A DNA stretch of 64,000 bases from Solibacillus sp. R5-41 (GCF_002736105.1 NZ_CP024123.1:1666001-1730000), one strand, 5' to 3'; numbered from the stretch's first letter, positions 8,911-17,981 are shown. Numbers and translations: made by a program. Notes: generated from the sequence alone by a model not told the origin.

Positions 8911-9214
8911 ACTGTATAGGAACTAATATTTTACATAAATGATTATCAATCATTTTTGAAGTATATCTTTCAATAATTGGTTGTTCTCTGATTGCTAGTT
9001 TGTTTTTAAAATCCGTCATCATAAACCGTAAAATTGGCTTATATTTCATTTGTTTCGCTTGGAAAAACACAACAGCTGTACTTGCAAAATATATCATAAT
9101 CTCCTCAATATCATCTATGGATTCTTTATTTGCGACTACTTCTTCCTCTCTTGTTGAACAGCCTGAAAGTAAAATTAGTACTAAAAATAAATTTACGGTT
9201 GTTTGTTTAAGCAT
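8909..9214 (-). CDS. Chimeric lipoprotein ORF with GyrI-like C-terminal tail
   Basis: A 101-residue frame. The N-terminus has a lipoprotein signal peptide with lipobox LLSGC (C19). The last 29 residues, LAIREQPIIERYTSKMIDNH onward, are nearly the same as the C-terminus of the GyrI-like protein at 11065-11517, whereas the middle has no match to it. The DNA similarity continues past the stop into the terminator. I read this as a junction product: a lipoprotein start fused to a duplicated gene end. RBS GGGAGAAAA precedes the ATG, so it might be expressed, but function is doubtful. Confidence 0.45.
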   Translation of the reverse strand: MLKQTTVNLFLVLILLSGCSTREEEVVANKESIDDIEEIMIYFASTAVVFFQAKQMKYKPILRFMMTDFKNKLAIREQPIIERYTSKMIDNHLCKILVPIQ

Positions 9215-9338
9215 TTTTCTCCCTTATTAAACCTGATTACAGTGGGATGTTTAAATTAGTTGAAAGTGACCTTGCGTCATCTTTTATACTGTTATTAGAG
9301 CTTTTACTTTATAACTAATTTTAAAGGAGAATCCTATT

Positions 9339-9488
9339 ATGAAGAAAGCCGATATTATTATTTATGCTTGCGTTATTATTGGGGCAGGAGTAGGTTTGTT
9401 TTTTGATAATGCTTTTCCAGGGGTGCTAATTGGCTTAGGAATTGGTTACGTATTAAAAATCATGTTTTTTAATACTACAAATGAATAA
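9339..9488 (+). CDS. Small membrane protein, 49 aa
   Basis: A 49-codon gene with a textbook RBS (AAAGGAGA, eight bases before ATG). The protein MKKADIIIYACVIIGAGVGL continues into a second hydrophobic stretch (GVLIGLGIGYVLKIMFF), giving two membrane segments separated by DNAFP. It reads like a genuine small membrane protein of Bacillales, similar in style to short two-segment hypothetical proteins. The MerR gene follows 17 bases after its stop, so they may be co-transcribed. Confidence 0.6.
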   Translation: MKKADIIIYACVIIGAGVGLFFDNAFPGVLIGLGIGYVLKIMFFNTTNE

Positions 9489-9505
9489 GAAAGTAGGGTA
9501 TTAGT

Positions 9506-10246
9506 TTGTTTCATATTAACGAATTTAAAAAACTGAGCGGTGTATCAGTTAGAACCTTGAGATATTATGACAAAATAGGACTTCTGAAACCTGTATCAAA
9601 AACTGAAGGAGGTCATCGATTATACTCAAACTCTGAGTTGAAGAAACTTCAGCAAATACAATTCTTAAAAACTATAGGATTTCAATTAAGTGAAATCAAA
9701 ATGATGTTAGAGTCCGAAGAATGGGATTGGTCCAATAGTCTACTAAAACAACTATCTTACGTTATAAGTGAAAAGGAGCGTCTATCAAAGATTGAAAGTA
9801 GTTTAAGGGAACTAATAAACGGTATAGCAATTGATGGAGAAGAATTTAGAATTAAAAAAATTATGGATTTATATAATAATAAGGATTCTAAGGAAGTAAT
9901 AAAAAATAATCGAGATGAATTTAATTTAAAAAACATAGAAGTATTAGGAAAACTCCCAAAAATGGCTAGCAGTGATCCAGACTCTTTAGAGTGGATTGCG
10001 TTAGTAGGACAATTAAAAAAATATATGCATCTTAGTTATAGTAATACACGAATTCAAAATATCATTAAGAGGATGGATGTAAAAATAGGAGAAGACTTTA
10101 ATGACGAAGAAGAATTTTTAGATAAACTTTGGGATATTAGAATGTCATCCGAGGAATCAAGAAAGTATAGCCTATATCCAATTGATAAAGGAGTCCTTAA
10201 CTTTATGGAAAAGGCATATATACATTATCTCGGTAATAAAACATAG
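9506..10246 (+). CDS. MerR family transcriptional regulator
   Basis: A 246-residue regulator. The winged-helix HTH is at residues 1-70 (FHINEFKKLSGVSVRTLRYY, then GLLKP and GGHRLYS), the classical MerR pattern. A dimerisation helix follows, then an effector region of about 130 residues resembling the TipA-type antibiotic-sensing C-terminal domain in size. TTG start after AAGTAGGG. The membrane protein gene 18 bases downstream is the likely target, so the pair may be a drug- or stress-inducible export unit. Effector unknown. Confidence 0.85.
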   Translation: MFHINEFKKLSGVSVRTLRYYDKIGLLKPVSKTEGGHRLYSNSELKKLQQIQFLKTIGFQLSEIKMMLESEEWDWSNSLLKQLSYVISEKERLSKIESSLRELINGIAIDGEEFRIKKIMDLYNNKDSKEVIKNNRDEFNLKNIEVLGKLPKMASSDPDSLEWIALVGQLKKYMHLSYSNTRIQNIIKRMDVKIGEDFNDEEEFLDKLWDIRMSSEESRKYSLYPIDKGVLNFMEKAYIHYLGNKT

Positions 10247-10276
10247 TTATTTGAACATAATTGTGTGGAGGGAAAG

Positions 10277-10933
10277 ATGGGAACAGATATATTAATATAT
10301 TTGGGTGGCTTAGCTCTTTTAGATACATTAAGCCCTACAATTATTGGTGTTACTTTATTCCTGGTTTTAACTGACAATAAAAATTTGACTTCAAGATTAT
10401 CAGCATATCTATTTACGGTCGTGCTACTATATTTTTCGTTAGGTATCATCATGATGTTAGGCCTAAATTTAATTATGGAAGCATTTTCAAACATTTTTCA
10501 AAATAAAATATTTAGCTGGGGAATTTTTGTATTAGGGTTGATTTTATTTATTGCTAGCTTTTTTATCCCTGCAAATAATAAAAGTAATATCCCAAAGCCT
10601 AAAACTCAGAGCATATTCTCGATTATTATTATTGGTGTTACGACTTTTATCATTGAGGCAGGCACAGCATTACCGTATTTTGCCGCTATTGGCTTATTAA
10701 CGACAATAGATATACCTTATTATCAGTGGCTTCCAATTATAGCAGCATACAATATTATTATGGTTCTACCAGCTCTGCTTATATTTTTGGGATATAAATT
10801 ATTTGGAAAGTTGATAAACCCTATCTTAGTTAACCTTCGTAATAAAATATCAAGAAGTTCAAGTTCTGCATTATCCTGGATTATGTGTATAGTTGGGGTG
10901 ATATTAATATTTTACACTATAGATTATCTATAA
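10277..10933 (+). CDS. GAP/LysE-type membrane transporter
   Basis: A 218-residue integral membrane protein with about six segments. The N-terminal ALLDTLSPTIIGVTLFLVL and the central FIIEAGTALPYFAAIGLL match the GAP (Sap, LysE-superfamily) proteins, thought to export small molecules or lipids. TGGAGGGA fits the ATG at 10277 better than the GTG at 10265. It follows the MerR gene closely, which suggests MerR control of its expression. Substrate unknown. Confidence 0.75.
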   Translation: MGTDILIYLGGLALLDTLSPTIIGVTLFLVLTDNKNLTSRLSAYLFTVVLLYFSLGIIMMLGLNLIMEAFSNIFQNKIFSWGIFVLGLILFIASFFIPANNKSNIPKPKTQSIFSIIIIGVTTFIIEAGTALPYFAAIGLLTTIDIPYYQWLPIIAAYNIIMVLPALLIFLGYKLFGKLINPILVNLRNKISRSSSSALSWIMCIVGVILIFYTIDYL

Positions 10934-11028
10934 TAATTTGGACGGATTCTCACAAAAATAAGTGCAGGTAATGGAATGGGATTGGTAGAATGGTCCATTA
11001 CTCGTAATAGTCATTCGAATTCAGTAGA

Positions 11029-11060
11029 GGAAAAGGGCTTATAAATAGCCCTTCTCCAAT
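11029..11060. terminator. Bidirectional terminator (copy 2 of a duplicated block)
   Basis: GGAAAAGGGC pairs with GCCCTTCTCC across TTATAAATA. It sits between the convergent transporter and GyrI-like genes. Same block as 8870-8910. Confidence 0.65.
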
Positions 11061-11064
11061 TTCA

Positions 11065-11517
11065 TTACTGTATAGGAACTAATATTTCACACAAATTATT
11101 ATCTATCATTTGTGAAGTATACCTTTCAATAATGGGTTGCTGCTCTCTTATTGATAGATTATTTTTTTCTATTTCAGAAAAAATAGTGCCCCAAAATTCA
11201 CTGACTGCCTCTTTTGTATGGTCAAGCAAGAAAACAGCATATTTTCCCCCAGAAAACGTACCAACCTGAGCTGGCTCTGCCACTTTAAAGTCTTTATCTA
11301 TTACAACGCTAACATCATAACGACATTCCTCTTTAGGAGTAATTTCTGGGTTATCTTGTGGTATACCTAAAATTGTAGAATTATAAAATAACCCATTCAA
11401 CTGTACCCACCTTTTAAATGACTCCATTAATTCTTTATTTTGCTTTTCACCGTACTCTCCAACGTTTCGAAAATAAGCAATCCTTGATTCAGGTAATTCT
11501 TCAAAAGTTATTTTCAT
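11065..11517 (-). CDS. GyrI-like (AraC effector-binding domain) protein
   Basis: A 150-residue single-domain protein: ITFEELPESRIAYFRNVGEY at the start, ECRYDVSVVID in the middle, and GTFSGGKYAVFLLDHTKEAV near residue 95, then the EFWGTIF helix. This is the SbmC/GyrI fold found in effector domains of AraC regulators and in free small-molecule-binding or gyrase-protecting proteins. No DNA-binding domain is attached. RBS on the minus strand is GGAGGAATAAAAA. Its C-terminal 29 codons and terminator are duplicated at 8870-9000. Confidence 0.8.
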   Translation of the reverse strand: MKITFEELPESRIAYFRNVGEYGEKQNKELMESFKRWVQLNGLFYNSTILGIPQDNPEITPKEECRYDVSVVIDKDFKVAEPAQVGTFSGGKYAVFLLDHTKEAVSEFWGTIFSEIEKNNLSIREQQPIIERYTSQMIDNNLCEILVPIQ

Positions 11518-11812
11518 TTTTTATTCCTCCCTTCCTAGAAAAGGTAATATCATATAAAATGGTTTTCAAGCTCTATTTTAAAAGAATTTGAATATACTAG
11601 GGTTACTTAATCTATTATTCCACTACTTAATAAGATTTAGGGTGTAATTTTTTATTCGAAAATTCTCTATCTTACGAATAGAATCGAATAGAAACGTAAG
11701 GAATATGCTAATTGATGCAGGTGAAAAAAGTTGTTAATGAAAATTAGTCATTGTTTTATAACAAATTAGTTGATAAGATATGTTGTAGTACAATAATAGA
11801 GTTGGACGCGAA

Positions 11813-11846
11813 CTATTAGATGTCTAAAAATTTAGACAACTAATAG
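11813..11846 (+). other. Leader hairpin upstream of glycine riboswitch
   Basis: CTATTAG and GTCTAAA pair with TTTAGAC and CTAATAG, making a long near-perfect stem about 50 bases before the aptamer. It is followed by no U-run. It may shape the leader or mark a processing site. The 11518-11812 stretch upstream shows no gene. Confidence 0.45.
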
Positions 11847-11893
11847 GCATACAAATGCATAAAGTATCATTGCGTAGATCGTTGTGGATAAAA

Positions 11894-11975
11894 CTACAGA
11901 CGGGAGCAGTTTCTGGAGAGAGCGCATCATTGCGACGCCGAAGGGTTCATAATCTCAGGCAAAAGGACAGAAGGG
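11894..11975 (+). ncRNA. Glycine riboswitch (single aptamer)
   Basis: The stretch carries the conserved glycine-aptamer elements in order: GGGAGCAGTTTCTGGAGAGA, the GCCGAAGG core at about 11936-11944, and ATCTCAGGCAAAAGGACAGA at 11952-11971. Only one full aptamer is seen; many glycine riboswitches are tandem. A terminator (12034-12067) lies between it and the amino acid permease gene, so control is probably by transcription termination. Given a permease target, glycine may turn expression off, but the direction cannot be read directly. Confidence 0.88.
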
Positions 11976-12033
11976 TAATATAAAACGTTGTTATTTTTAG
12001 TGTATAAAATAACGTTGTTATTCTTACGTTTAA

Positions 12034-12067
12034 GGGACTGATTCCATTTAGGATCAGTCTCTTTTTA
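12034..12067 (+). terminator. Riboswitch-linked terminator before permease
   Basis: GGGACTGATTCC pairs with GGATCAGTCTC, followed by CTTTTTATTTT. It sits in the leader, about 60 bases past the aptamer. Between them, AACGTTGTTATT occurs twice and could contribute to alternative folds. Confidence 0.7.
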
Positions 12068-12162
12068 TTTTCAGAAAAATTGATTCACCGCGAGCCACAT
12101 CGCTATTATTTCAATCCGTACTGAAAAGATGGAACAAAATAATGTCATCGGAGGGAATCATC

Positions 12163-13500
12163 TTGGCACAACAACAATTAAAACGCGAACTAAAAAATCG
12201 ACATGTTCAATTAATCGCAATTGGTGGAACGATTGGGACAGGGTTATTTTTAGGCTCGGGTAAAGCGATTGCATTAGCAGGACCATCTATTATTTTGGCG
12301 TATTTAATTGTCGGTATAGCACTATTTTTCGTCATGCGTGCATTAGGAGAATTACTACTATCAAAAGGTGGCTATCAATCATTTACTGAATTTGCGACAG
12401 AATATATAGGTGATTGGGCGGGCTATGTGACAGGATGGACGTATTGGTTTTGCTGGATAATGACAGCAATGGCCGACATCATCGCGGTTGGTATGTACAC
12501 GCAGTATTGGTTTGACATCCCGCAATGGGTACCAGCAATTGCATGTTTAGTCATATTGCTTGGATTAAATTTATTAACCGTAAAACTTTTCGGTGAGTTA
12601 GAGTTTTGGTTTGCGCTCGTTAAAATTTTTACGATTATTGCATTAATTGCAATCGGAATTGTTTTATTAATTATTGGATTTGAAACAAATACAGGACAAG
12701 TGGCCGTATCAAATCTTTGGGAGCATGGCGGATTATTCCCGAATGGCGCATTTGGCTTCTTAATGGCTTTCCAAATGGTAGTCTTTGCCTTTGTCGGAAT
12801 GGAATTAGTCGGCGTATCAGCAGCGGAAACAGCGAATCCACAAAAAAATATTCCTTCCGCGATTAATAAAATTCCACTACGTATTTTATTATTTTACGTA
12901 GGTGCGTTATTCGTTATTTTAACAATTAATCCGTGGGATACATTAAGTGCGGAAAGCTCTCCATTTGTACAGGTCTTTGCTTTAGTCGGCATCCCAGCGG
13001 CAGCAGGTATTATTAATTTTGTTGTATTGACATCAGCAGCATCTGCCGGAAATAGTGGTTTATTTTCAACGAGCCGCATGTTGTTTAGCCTAGGTTCAAA
13101 TGGCCAAGCTTCAAAAAAATTCGGGAAATTAAATAAAAGAAGCGTGCCACAAAATGGCTTAGTTTTTTCTGCAATTGTCGTGTCAATTGGGGCATTATTA
13201 AGCTATTTCATGCCAGAGGATGCCTTTGAAATTGTTACGACGATTAGTGCGATTTGTTTTATTTGGGTATGGAGTATCATTTTAATTTCGCATATTATTT
13301 ACAAAAAGCGTCACCCGGAATTACATGCAACTTCTATTTTTAAAGCACCATTAACACCGTTTATTAACTATTTAGTTTTAGCTTTCTTCGCATTTTTACT
13401 AGTAATTATGGCGGTTTCAGAAGCGACTCGAACAGCGTTAATGCTCACGCCACTTTGGTTTATTATGCTATTTGTGATTTACCGAGTGAAAAGAAAATAA
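12163..13500 (+). CDS. cycA: Amino acid permease, CycA-like (glycine/D-alanine/D-serine)
   Basis: A 445-residue APC-family transporter with 12 predicted membrane segments. The first segment carries the family motif AIGGTIGTGLFLGSG, and a later VSAAETANPQKNIPSAIN is the AAT-family loop signature. CycA-like proteins import glycine, D-alanine and D-serine by proton symport. The glycine riboswitch in the leader supports glycine as substrate. CGGAGGGA at about 12149-12156 fits the TTG at 12163 rather than the ATG at 12142, which lies upstream of that site. Confidence 0.85.
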   Translation: MAQQQLKRELKNRHVQLIAIGGTIGTGLFLGSGKAIALAGPSIILAYLIVGIALFFVMRALGELLLSKGGYQSFTEFATEYIGDWAGYVTGWTYWFCWIMTAMADIIAVGMYTQYWFDIPQWVPAIACLVILLGLNLLTVKLFGELEFWFALVKIFTIIALIAIGIVLLIIGFETNTGQVAVSNLWEHGGLFPNGAFGFLMAFQMVVFAFVGMELVGVSAAETANPQKNIPSAINKIPLRILLFYVGALFVILTINPWDTLSAESSPFVQVFALVGIPAAAGIINFVVLTSAASAGNSGLFSTSRMLFSLGSNGQASKKFGKLNKRSVPQNGLVFSAIVVSIGALLSYFMPEDAFEIVTTISAICFIWVWSIILISHIIYKKRHPELHATSIFKAPLTPFINYLVLAFFAFLLVIMAVSEATRTALMLTPLWFIMLFVIYRVKRK

Positions 13501-13507
13501 TAAATGG

Positions 13508-13541
13508 TCCGAACTTCAATTTCTGAGGTTCGGATTTTTTT
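13508..13541 (+). terminator. Intrinsic terminator after cycA
   Basis: TCCGAAC pairs with GTTCGGA, extended inward by TTCA/TGAG pairing, then TTTTTTT. Confidence 0.85.
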
Positions 13542-13590
13542 GATTCTGAACATTTTTCATATTAAAATAGAAGCAGAGGCGGTGGTAATA

Positions 13591-14820
13591 GTGGCAGGAA
13601 GAGTTATTTTTCATGTGGATATGAATAGTTTTTATGCGTCGGTTGAACAAGCACATAATCCAAGCTTAAAAGGAAAACCGATTGCGATTGCAGGGAATGT
13701 GAAAGAGCGCCGAGGGATTATTGTGACAAGTTCATATGAAGCAAGAGCGCACGGGATTTATACAACAATGACGGTTGGAGAAGCAAAAAGAAAATGTCCA
13801 CAGCTGCTTTTGTTACCACCTGATTTTGCAAAATACCGGGTCGCAAGTGCTGCCATATTTTCGATATTACGAAGCTATACCGAACTTGTTGAACCGGTGT
13901 CAATAGATGAAGGTTATTTAGATATTACAGAACGTGCCAAAACACAGCATCCTGTGAAAATTGCAGAGGAGATCCAGCAACGTATTATGGAAGAACTCGA
14001 TTTACCATGTTCGATAGGCATTGCGCCGAACAAGTTTTTAGCAAAGACCGCATCGGATATGAAAAAGCCACTCGGAATTACTGTATTGAGAAAGCGAGAA
14101 ATCCAACAATTGTTATGGCCTCAAAAAGTTATCGAGATGCACGGAATAGGTGAGAGCACTGCAAAAAAATTGGCGACATTTGGAATTTCGACAATAGGAG
14201 ACTTGGCAAATACTGATGAACGTATGCTACAAAAGGATTTAGGGAAAAATGGAGTACGCTTAAAAAATAGAGCGAATGGGATAGACGAGCGAAATGTCGA
14301 CCCCAATTCGATTTATGATACTAAAAGTGTGGGTAATTCCACAACATTACCAAGGGATGAAACAGAGTACTACATTTTAAAAGAGACGTTCGAAAAGCTC
14401 AGTCGTAGTGTAGCGGAGCGTTTAAAGGCGAAATATTTAGTAGGTACAACGGTCAGTATTCAAATTCGTAACTTTGAATGGAAGAATCAAACCCGTAGTA
14501 AATCTGTTCGAAATGCACTTCAAAATGCGGATGCAATTTATGACATTGCTTGGAATCTATTTATCCAAAACTGGGATGAAACACCGATAAGGCTCGTGGG
14601 CATTACTGTTTCCAATGTTGTCGACCAAGCAGAAACGACACAGCAATTGAATTTGTTTAACTTTGAACAGCATGCGAAAGAGGAGCCGATTGTCGAACTC
14701 GTTCATTCAATTGAAAAGAAGTTTGGTAAAGGGGTTTTGCAAAGGGGAGTTCGCGCAAAAAAATCAAGTAATGCTTCTAAAACAAGCTTCAGTAAAGATT
14801 TTTTGGAAGATCATAAATAG
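13591..14820 (+). CDS. dinB: DNA polymerase IV (Y-family)
   Basis: A 409-residue translesion polymerase. HVDMNSFYASVE near the start holds the first metal-binding Asp and the steric-gate Phe/Tyr pair; SIDEGYLDIT holds the catalytic Asp-Glu. The helix-hairpin-helix thumb and little-finger domain follow. Near the C-terminus QLNLF is a beta-clamp binding motif. GTG at 13591, seven bases after GGCGGTGG, is the likely start; the frame extends further upstream only through the cycA terminator. The position relative to the YqjE-like and RNase Z genes fits B. subtilis YqjH. Confidence 0.93.
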   Translation: MAGRVIFHVDMNSFYASVEQAHNPSLKGKPIAIAGNVKERRGIIVTSSYEARAHGIYTTMTVGEAKRKCPQLLLLPPDFAKYRVASAAIFSILRSYTELVEPVSIDEGYLDITERAKTQHPVKIAEEIQQRIMEELDLPCSIGIAPNKFLAKTASDMKKPLGITVLRKREIQQLLWPQKVIEMHGIGESTAKKLATFGISTIGDLANTDERMLQKDLGKNGVRLKNRANGIDERNVDPNSIYDTKSVGNSTTLPRDETEYYILKETFEKLSRSVAERLKAKYLVGTTVSIQIRNFEWKNQTRSKSVRNALQNADAIYDIAWNLFIQNWDETPIRLVGITVSNVVDQAETTQQLNLFNFEQHAKEEPIVELVHSIEKKFGKGVLQRGVRAKKSSNASKTSFSKDFLEDHK

Positions 14821-14955
14821 GATTCCTAGTCATGACGAATTTTTCTAAATTTAGACACGAATCGACGGATTATCGGATGAATATTTGTTTCAAATAGGTT
14901 TCTTGTCCTACACCATGCTATAATGAGATGTACGATTTTGCTGTGGGAGGGGGAG

Positions 14956-16431
14956 TTGGCCATTCATCCGATACGTTTTTTAAGAATAATGGGAATCTTA
15001 GATGGCTTATCACTTATTACGCTCTTATTTATCGCGATGCCACTTAAATATTTTGCAAATTTGCCAATTTTCGTCACGATTAATGGTAGTTTACACGGTG
15101 GGATATTCGTTTTATATATAATCGCAATTGCTATTGTTCAAATCCGTATTCAATGGAATATATTTTGGTCCATTTCTGCCATTGCCGTTGCATTTATTCC
15201 GTTTGGGAATTTTATTTATGAGCTAAAATTAAAGAAAATGCAACCACAATCACATGTTAAGCCGATTCCAAAGCAATGGCTTGTCTATGCAATCATTTTC
15301 TTCTCATTTTTTGATTTATTTGTTCAGTTACCTGTCATGAGTACATATGCACTTTCTGTTGGTGCGACAACATTTATCGCAGGGATCGTTGTCGGAATGT
15401 ATTCCTTTATGAATACGTTTGGGAATATTTTTTCAGGGGTATTCACTGACAAAATTGGTGCATTTAAAATACTTATTTTTGGCTTATGTGCGTCCGTTCT
15501 ATCATTACTTGCGTATCAAATTGTTGATGACACGACGACTTTGTTAATTGTCCGTTGTATACATGGCTTTAGTAGTGGCTTTATCACACCAGCTGCTTTT
15601 ACGTTATTAGCGAATACAACTGCAAATTCAAAGCAGGGGAGCGGAAGTGCGATTACAGGTTCTTTCGTCGGAATCGCGGCAATTGTTGGTCCAGCTACGG
15701 GTGGCATATTAGCAAGTAAAATTTCTGTGCCGAATGTCTTAAGTTTTGTTGCTCTTTATGGATTTTTATCTTTAATAGGGCTGCTTTTATTTTTACGTAA
15801 CACGCCATTAACTAAAAAATCAAGTTCACAGATAAAGGACAAGCTACAATGGAATAATGGATTAATGAAAGCATATGGGGGCGCTTTTTTTCTCATGTTT
15901 TCGCAAGGTGTTTTAGCCTATTTATTACCAATGTATGTGGAAGAGTTAGGGTATAGCTCGCGGATGTCTGGTACGTTAATGAGTGTATTTGGTATTGTTG
16001 CCGTACTCATTTTCCTATTACCAACCAATCGAATTTTTGATTATATTAATTCAAGCTATACATTACTCATCGGTGTTACGGTATTAGGAATTAGTCAAAT
16101 TATTATAGGTCAGTCAACAACAACGCTAACATTGTACGCCGCGCTTGCATTGTACGGCATGGGATTTGCTTTTTTCTTCCCTGCAATTAATACGATTTTA
16201 ATCGAATCCACGACAAAAGAAACGAGGGGGAAAGCATATGGCTACTTTTATGCCTTTTTCTCGATGGGCGTTGTGGCAGGTTCCTTCATACTTGGAACGC
16301 TTAATTTAATCGGAACATCAGGCTTTTGGTTTACAGGGCTTGTCTTATTTTCATTTAGCGCAGTCATAATTACTTCTACCATTCGCTCCAAACAAGATTT
16401 ATTTTCTTGGCGAAAAAAAGTAAATGAATGA
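14956..16431 (+). CDS. DUF3817-MFS fusion transporter
   Basis: A 491-residue membrane protein made of two parts. The first 90 residues match DUF3817 (FLRIMGILDGLSLITLLFIA, then MPLKYFA and GSLHG), three membrane segments. From about residue 98 an MFS transporter of about 12 segments follows, with the loop GVFTDKIGAFK as motif A and a C-terminal half typical of drug/sugar exporters. TATAAT at 14918-14923 overlaps the first ATG, so that ATG would sit at or before the transcript start; TTG at 14956 behind GGAGGGGGAG is more likely. Substrate unknown. Confidence 0.8.
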   Translation: MAIHPIRFLRIMGILDGLSLITLLFIAMPLKYFANLPIFVTINGSLHGGIFVLYIIAIAIVQIRIQWNIFWSISAIAVAFIPFGNFIYELKLKKMQPQSHVKPIPKQWLVYAIIFFSFFDLFVQLPVMSTYALSVGATTFIAGIVVGMYSFMNTFGNIFSGVFTDKIGAFKILIFGLCASVLSLLAYQIVDDTTTLLIVRCIHGFSSGFITPAAFTLLANTTANSKQGSGSAITGSFVGIAAIVGPATGGILASKISVPNVLSFVALYGFLSLIGLLLFLRNTPLTKKSSSQIKDKLQWNNGLMKAYGGAFFLMFSQGVLAYLLPMYVEELGYSSRMSGTLMSVFGIVAVLIFLLPTNRIFDYINSSYTLLIGVTVLGISQIIIGQSTTTLTLYAALALYGMGFAFFFPAINTILIESTTKETRGKAYGYFYAFFSMGVVAGSFILGTLNLIGTSGFWFTGLVLFSFSAVIITSTIRSKQDLFSWRKKVNE

Positions 16432-16533
16432 CGAGTAATCTTTTCAAAAAAATAATCTATTTTAATATAAAAAAGGGACATCAAATTGAACATTTTGATC
16501 GTGTCCACAGGGTACTAAGAGAGGAAGATAACG

Positions 16534-16980
16534 ATGATTTTAAATTTAGAAGTAGTAGAGCGTTGTAGTAAAGAGACAGAAGAGACTATTGCAGTGGCAG
16601 ATGTAGCATTTACAAATACACCAATTGGTTATTTAAAGGAAAATCAAGGTGAATTTATTTTTGCAGAGTGTACACAATTTCAAGATATTCGCGTAGACGT
16701 AATGGCAATCGAATATGATGATGCCTTTCGTTTATATACGGCACTTTTTGGGCTGAAGATACAAAAAAAGCATGGTGATGCCATTCGTAGCTATTTAAAA
16801 GAACATGTGAAATCGGCATTAGGTAGCAGCAGTGCCTCATTTTCGGCGCAAGAGGGTTTATGGGAGCTGAATGTTGCTGTGGACTGTTTAGAAGGATTTA
16901 ATGACCAGTTAACAATCCAACAAGTATATGAACTGCTTTATCATTTTGTTGCGCAATTATTAGAAACGATTGAATTGTAA
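16534..16980 (+). CDS. Conserved hypothetical protein, 148 aa
   Basis: A soluble, acidic 148-residue protein starting MILNLEVVERCSKETEETIA. It contains alternating strand/helix segments, no signal peptide, no membrane segment and no catalytic motif that I recognise. RBS is GAGAGGAAGATAACG before ATG. The TRM11-like methylase gene starts only six bases after its stop, so the two are probably one operon and may work together. Confidence 0.65.
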   Translation: MILNLEVVERCSKETEETIAVADVAFTNTPIGYLKENQGEFIFAECTQFQDIRVDVMAIEYDDAFRLYTALFGLKIQKKHGDAIRSYLKEHVKSALGSSSASFSAQEGLWELNVAVDCLEGFNDQLTIQQVYELLYHFVAQLLETIEL

Positions 16981-16986
16981 GTAAAC

Positions 16987-17919
16987 ATGAAATTTATATA
17001 TAGTTTTGCTTGGCGAAAGGATGAGTACGAGCTTTCACGACTGGAAATGCGCACATTTTTTAATTTCCATGTAGAAGGTAATGTCCTTTTGAGTGAGCGA
17101 AAAATAGAGCCAAGTCGCAGTCCGTTTATGCGTTTACGCTTGGATATTTGGTATGAGGCTACAACACTTCAAGAACTAGTCGCGTTTGCTTCGACAATTG
17201 AGTTGAAAGAAAAGACGTTTAAAATTAGTTGCTTGAATACTTCAGATGCGGGCATTGAACCGAAAATAGCACGACCAATCCGCAACGAATATATGAAAGA
17301 AATTGGTTTAGCTATTCCGGCAGAACCAAACTTAGACGAGCCGGATGTGGAATTTGGGCTTGTTGTATATGAGGATAAATTTTATTTCGGTGAATTAGTG
17401 CATGGGGAATCTATATGGCTGAAGCATATGCAAAAGCCGGAAATGTATTCTACTGCACTGAGCACGCGTGATGCAAGGGCTCTTGTCAATATCGCTGCGC
17501 CATTCCCGGATGGTCTACGTATTATTGATCCATGCTGCGGTATTGGAACGGTTTTAGTTGAGGCAATGAGTATGGGAATTCCGATTGAAGGACGAGATAT
17601 AAATAAGCGGGTTGTTTGGGGTTCTCAAATTAATTTACGCCATTTCGGGTATGAACCGAATGTACAAATTGGCCCGATTGAAGAAGCATCTGCTGGCTAT
17701 GATGTTGCAATAATTGATATGCCGTATAATTTATTTACACATGCTTCGAGTGACTTGCAACAGAGCATCATTATGCATGCGAGAAGAATAGCTAAAAGAG
17801 TGGTCATCGTAACGATTGAACCAATGGACGACAAAATAGCCATTGCCGGATTATCAATAGTAGACCGTGCGATTGTGCAAAAGGGTAATTTTAAGCGTGA
17901 AATGGTTGTTTGTGAATAA
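16987..17919 (+). CDS. TRM11-like (UPF0020) RNA methyltransferase
   Basis: A 310-residue protein. An N-terminal region of about 160 residues precedes the methyltransferase domain, which has motif I DPCCGIGT (181-188), EGRDIN (201-206) and catalytic motif DMPYN (244-248), the D-x-P-Y of N-methyltransferases acting on nucleic acid bases. The overall order resembles Trm11/UPF0020 enzymes that modify guanosine in tRNA or rRNA. It is shorter than Trm11 with a THUMP domain, so the RNA target is open. It follows the hypothetical gene before it by six bases. Confidence 0.8.
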   Translation: MKFIYSFAWRKDEYELSRLEMRTFFNFHVEGNVLLSERKIEPSRSPFMRLRLDIWYEATTLQELVAFASTIELKEKTFKISCLNTSDAGIEPKIARPIRNEYMKEIGLAIPAEPNLDEPDVEFGLVVYEDKFYFGELVHGESIWLKHMQKPEMYSTALSTRDARALVNIAAPFPDGLRIIDPCCGIGTVLVEAMSMGIPIEGRDINKRVVWGSQINLRHFGYEPNVQIGPIEEASAGYDVAIIDMPYNLFTHASSDLQQSIIMHARRIAKRVVIVTIEPMDDKIAIAGLSIVDRAIVQKGNFKREMVVCE

Positions 17920-17944
17920 CCTAATAGAAAGTAAAAAAAATTGA

Positions 17945-17981
17945 CAACTTGCGTAATTATTTTCGCGAGTTGCTTTTTTTT
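17945..17981 (+). terminator. Intrinsic terminator after TRM11-like gene
   Basis: CAACTTGCG pairs with CGCGAGTTG, followed by CTTTTTTTTG. Confidence 0.85.

Noticed and set aside
9000..9230. 76-codon + strand frame
   Set aside because: Antisense to the lipoprotein chimera; no RBS.
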